A stretch of DNA of 14,096 nucleotides from RGIG3994 sp045589735 (GTDB lineage: Bacteria > Bacillota > Clostridia > Oscillospirales > CAG-272), in assembly GCA_045589735.1 (NCBI GenBank), contig JAZNPQ010000150.1:1-14096 (forward strand), in the 5' to 3' direction. The position numbers and the translations under genes were made by a program. Below, piece by piece: positions 12,421-14,096 of the stretch (positions are counted from its first letter, which is position 1; every line of letters begins with the position of its first letter). The notes under the pieces are model-generated. The model was not told where the DNA came from, did no database searches, and saw nothing but the letters and a program-made list of their open reading frames with translations.

Positions 12421-13718
12421 TGTCTGTCTCCTTTCGAATGAAGTCTTTTGGTTTTGTGTCTTTCTGTCAACTTAAATACAGCACCCGACGTAAAGCCCTG
12501 TACTATCACGGTAAACAGTATAACTATATAAGTCGTATCAATAAGATGAGTATATATCACAGGAGTGTCGGCAAAGATCGTTTTTACGTTCATAACAAGA
12601 GCGAGGGAAAGACCGCCGCGAAGTCCTGACCATGTCATGAGAGAGGTGTACTCAAACGGTGTGTAATTTAAAGGAAGACTTCTTTTCCCTATAATAAGAG
12701 ATGACACAAGCACACCGACAGCTCTCGCAATAAGAGCTATTATTACTGCGAAAATACAGAGCCATACCGATTTTATACTGAACGATATCGTAAGTACCGA
12801 GAACCCTATAAGAACAAAAAGTACATTATTGATAATATCGTCGATTATGTGCCAGAAGCCGTCGTAAAGCTCGTGTGGGTCGGTAATTACACGTGTTCTC
12901 TTTATCTTTTCCATAGAGTAGGCATAATAAACACCGCAAACCACAGATGCAATAGCTCCCGAGAGTCCGAAGCTTTCACAAATAATATAAGAACAGGAAA
13001 CGTTAAGAAGGCTTATTATTATCTGCTTTATTGGGTCTCGCGTGTGACGAACCAAAAAGAAAGTAAGGAATGACAGGACGAGAGAGACAACAACAGCACC
13101 TATGATTTCTTTTGATATGGCAACCACAAAATTTTCGGTGTGTGAATTGTCAACTATTCCTCTGACAAAAACAAACAGCGCAACCGCAATACCTTCGTTG
13201 AAAAGCGATTCGCCTTCCATAACAGACGTCACGCTTTTTGCAACGCCGAGCTTGTCCAAAATTCCGGTGACGGCAAGCGGCGCGGTCGGACCTAAAATAC
13301 ATCCGAGAAGGATACACACCCATATGTCAATAGCTATTCCGAGTAATTTTGTCGCAAGCCAGAACAAAATACCAAATCCTGCCGCGAAGATTACAGTCGT
13401 AACAGTTGAAAGAAGCAGAACCGATTTTGCATTACTCATAAGCTTCGAAAAATGAAGCTTGCTGGCGCCCGCAAAAAGCATAAAGCAATGGACGCCGTGA
13501 AACAGAAATTCCGCAAAATCAAACGACGAATAGGTTTCCGTAACCTTGCCAAGTATAGAAAACGATTCTACCTTAGAAAGCAAAAGAAGCGATACTCCGA
13601 CTACTGTTGAAAACAGTACAAGCGCGATATCGTTCGGCATATGAAAGAATTTTTCGTTAAGTATTCCAACGATTATTATAACCAGAAATACAAACATGAA
13701 AATTATCAGCGTCGTCAT
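12417..13718 (-). CDS. CPA1-family cation/proton antiporter (NhaP-like)
   Basis: This 433-residue membrane protein has about twelve hydrophobic segments and would exchange Na+ or K+ for protons. Family landmarks are LGPTAPLAVTGIL (about 142-154), GESLFNEGIAVALF (168-181) and the WSGLRGGLSLALV segment with its conserved Arg (near 376). Two ion-site positions differ from the usual form: TDP reads TAP (A146), and the ND motif reads NE (N174, E175). The ATG at 13718 has GAGGTG five bases upstream and a consensus promoter. The tandem-RCK gene overlaps the stop by 4 bases. By analogy with Kef and Kht systems, where RCK or TrkA_C parts gate antiporters, a regulated K+/H+ exchanger is likely; this is an inference. 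Confidence 0.9.
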   Translation of the reverse strand: MTTLIIFMFVFLVIIIVGILNEKFFHMPNDIALVLFSTVVGVSLLLLSKVESFSILGKVTETYSSFDFAEFLFHGVHCFMLFAGASKLHFSKLMSNAKSVLLLSTVTTVIFAAGFGILFWLATKLLGIAIDIWVCILLGCILGPTAPLAVTGILDKLGVAKSVTSVMEGESLFNEGIAVALFVFVRGIVDNSHTENFVVAISKEIIGAVVVSLVLSFLTFFLVRHTRDPIKQIIISLLNVSCSYIICESFGLSGAIASVVCGVYYAYSMEKIKRTRVITDPHELYDGFWHIIDDIINNVLFVLIGFSVLTISFSIKSVWLCIFAVIIALIARAVGVLVSSLIIGKRSLPLNYTPFEYTSLMTWSGLRGGLSLALVMNVKTIFADTPVIYTHLIDTTYIVILFTVIVQGFTSGAVFKLTERHKTKRLHSKGDRQ

Positions 13719-13745
13719 TTTATCACCTCTTTCTTACAGAATCAC

Positions 13746-13774
13746 ATTATATCATGTTTTTCACAATGTGTCAA
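13746..13774 (-). promoter_or_regulatory. Sigma-A-type promoter of the antiporter operon
   Basis: On the minus strand TTGACA (13769-13774) and TATAAT (13746-13751) are separated by 17 bases, a perfect consensus. The leader is about 20 bases. Confidence 0.88.
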
Positions 13775-13789
13775 CATTCGTTCTTTTTA

Positions 13790-13811
13790 ACTATCAAAAA
13801 ACTATCAAAAA
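13790..13811. repeat. 11-base tandem repeat
   Basis: ACTATCAAAAA occurs twice in direct succession between the divergent antiporter promoter and the gene at 13864. It could be a regulator site or slippage in AT-rich DNA; two copies do not tell. Confidence 0.5.
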
Positions 13812-13863
13812 ATCACCCACATGAATATACTGAAATCAGAAAAATTTTTCAGGAGGTTTTGTT

Positions 13864-14096
13864 TTGAACAGCGAAAGAATTACACCGCAAGGAGCTGACG
13901 GTCAGGGCTTTTTAACTGTACGTGTCACTACCGCAAGAGGCGCCATTCCGCTTGAAGGCGCAACCGTTACTATAACAGGAAGCGATAAAAACGATTCGGG
14001 TGTAAAGCAGGTTTTCGTTTCGGGTGCGGATGGGCTTACTCAAAAAATATCGCTTGAAGCTCCGCCAAGAGCAAATTCGGAAGGTCCTAACAGAGG
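13864..14096 (+). CDS. N-terminus of a probable spore cortex-lytic or peptidoglycan-binding family protein, cut by window edge
   Basis: Seventy-seven codons are present and the frame is open to the right edge. A TTG start at 13864 is chosen because AGGAGG lies seven bases upstream and no ATG is nearby. The visible part has a carboxypeptidase-regulatory or Cna-B-like beta domain: GFLTVRVTTARGAIPLEGATVTITG, then SGADGLTQKISLEAPPRANSEG. In Clostridia this domain, with its LEGATVTI and L.APPR features, often begins proteins that carry a later peptidoglycan-binding or cortex-lytic domain. That is from family memory, and the decisive C-terminal part is missing. No signal peptide is visible. No clear sporulation promoter was found; TGAATA at 13822 has no fitting -10. 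Confidence 0.7.
   Translation, partial: MNSERITPQGADGQGFLTVRVTTARGAIPLEGATVTITGSDKNDSGVKQVFVSGADGLTQKISLEAPPRANSEGPNR

Noticed and set aside
13822..13850. Sigma-G, sigma-E or sigma-K promoter for the gene at 13864
   Set aside because: TGAATA at 13822 has no acceptable -10 at the right distance, and the possible -10 near 13824 lacks a -35.

Overview
The window reads as chromosome from a low-to-mid GC, spore-forming member of the Bacillota, most likely class Clostridia. The evidence is a canonical sporulation sigma-G gene behind a sigma-F-type promoter, strong AGGAGG ribosome binding sites, near-consensus TTGACA/TATAAT promoters with 17-base spacers, one TTG start, and a typical Firmicutes gene set (der, DUF512, rplS, xpt). 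No phage, insertion sequence, CRISPR array, tRNA or rRNA was seen.

Layout. 1-2215, minus strand: a DUF512 radical SAM protein feeding into der, a ribosome-assembly GTPase cut by the left edge, with an 8-base overlap. 2582-3004, plus strand: a small flavodoxin-fold-like protein behind a strong promoter, ending at a hairpin that also serves the convergent sigG. 3067-4339, minus: sigG and rplS (L19), separated by a terminator; rplS has a structured leader. 4478-7590, minus: an oligosaccharide flippase with its own promoter and, upstream, a glycogen-branching-enzyme relative that has lost its catalytic motifs. 7646-9185, minus: an XRE/TPR-type regulator overlapping, by 8 bases, a lipoprotein with two zinc-ligand-like repeats. 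9341-10860, plus: divergent xpt and a DUF4003-like gene. 10875-11048: an intergenic block of nested palindromes. 11047-13718, minus: a CPA1 cation/proton antiporter overlapping a tandem-RCK (TrkA-like) protein by 4 bases. 13864-end, plus: the start of a protein resembling the N-terminus of clostridial spore cortex-lytic or peptidoglycan-binding proteins.

How the genes work together. Most units are housekeeping (ribosome assembly, translation, purine salvage, ion homeostasis) or sporulation. The points most worth a second look are the degenerate branching enzyme, which starts directly at the end of a terminator hairpin; the antiporter with altered TD and ND ion-site motifs paired with a two-domain RCK protein; the compound palindrome element after the DUF4003-like gene; and the two-repeat Cys/His lipoprotein co-expressed with its likely regulator. 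I found no convincing undescribed multi-gene system; these are candidates.
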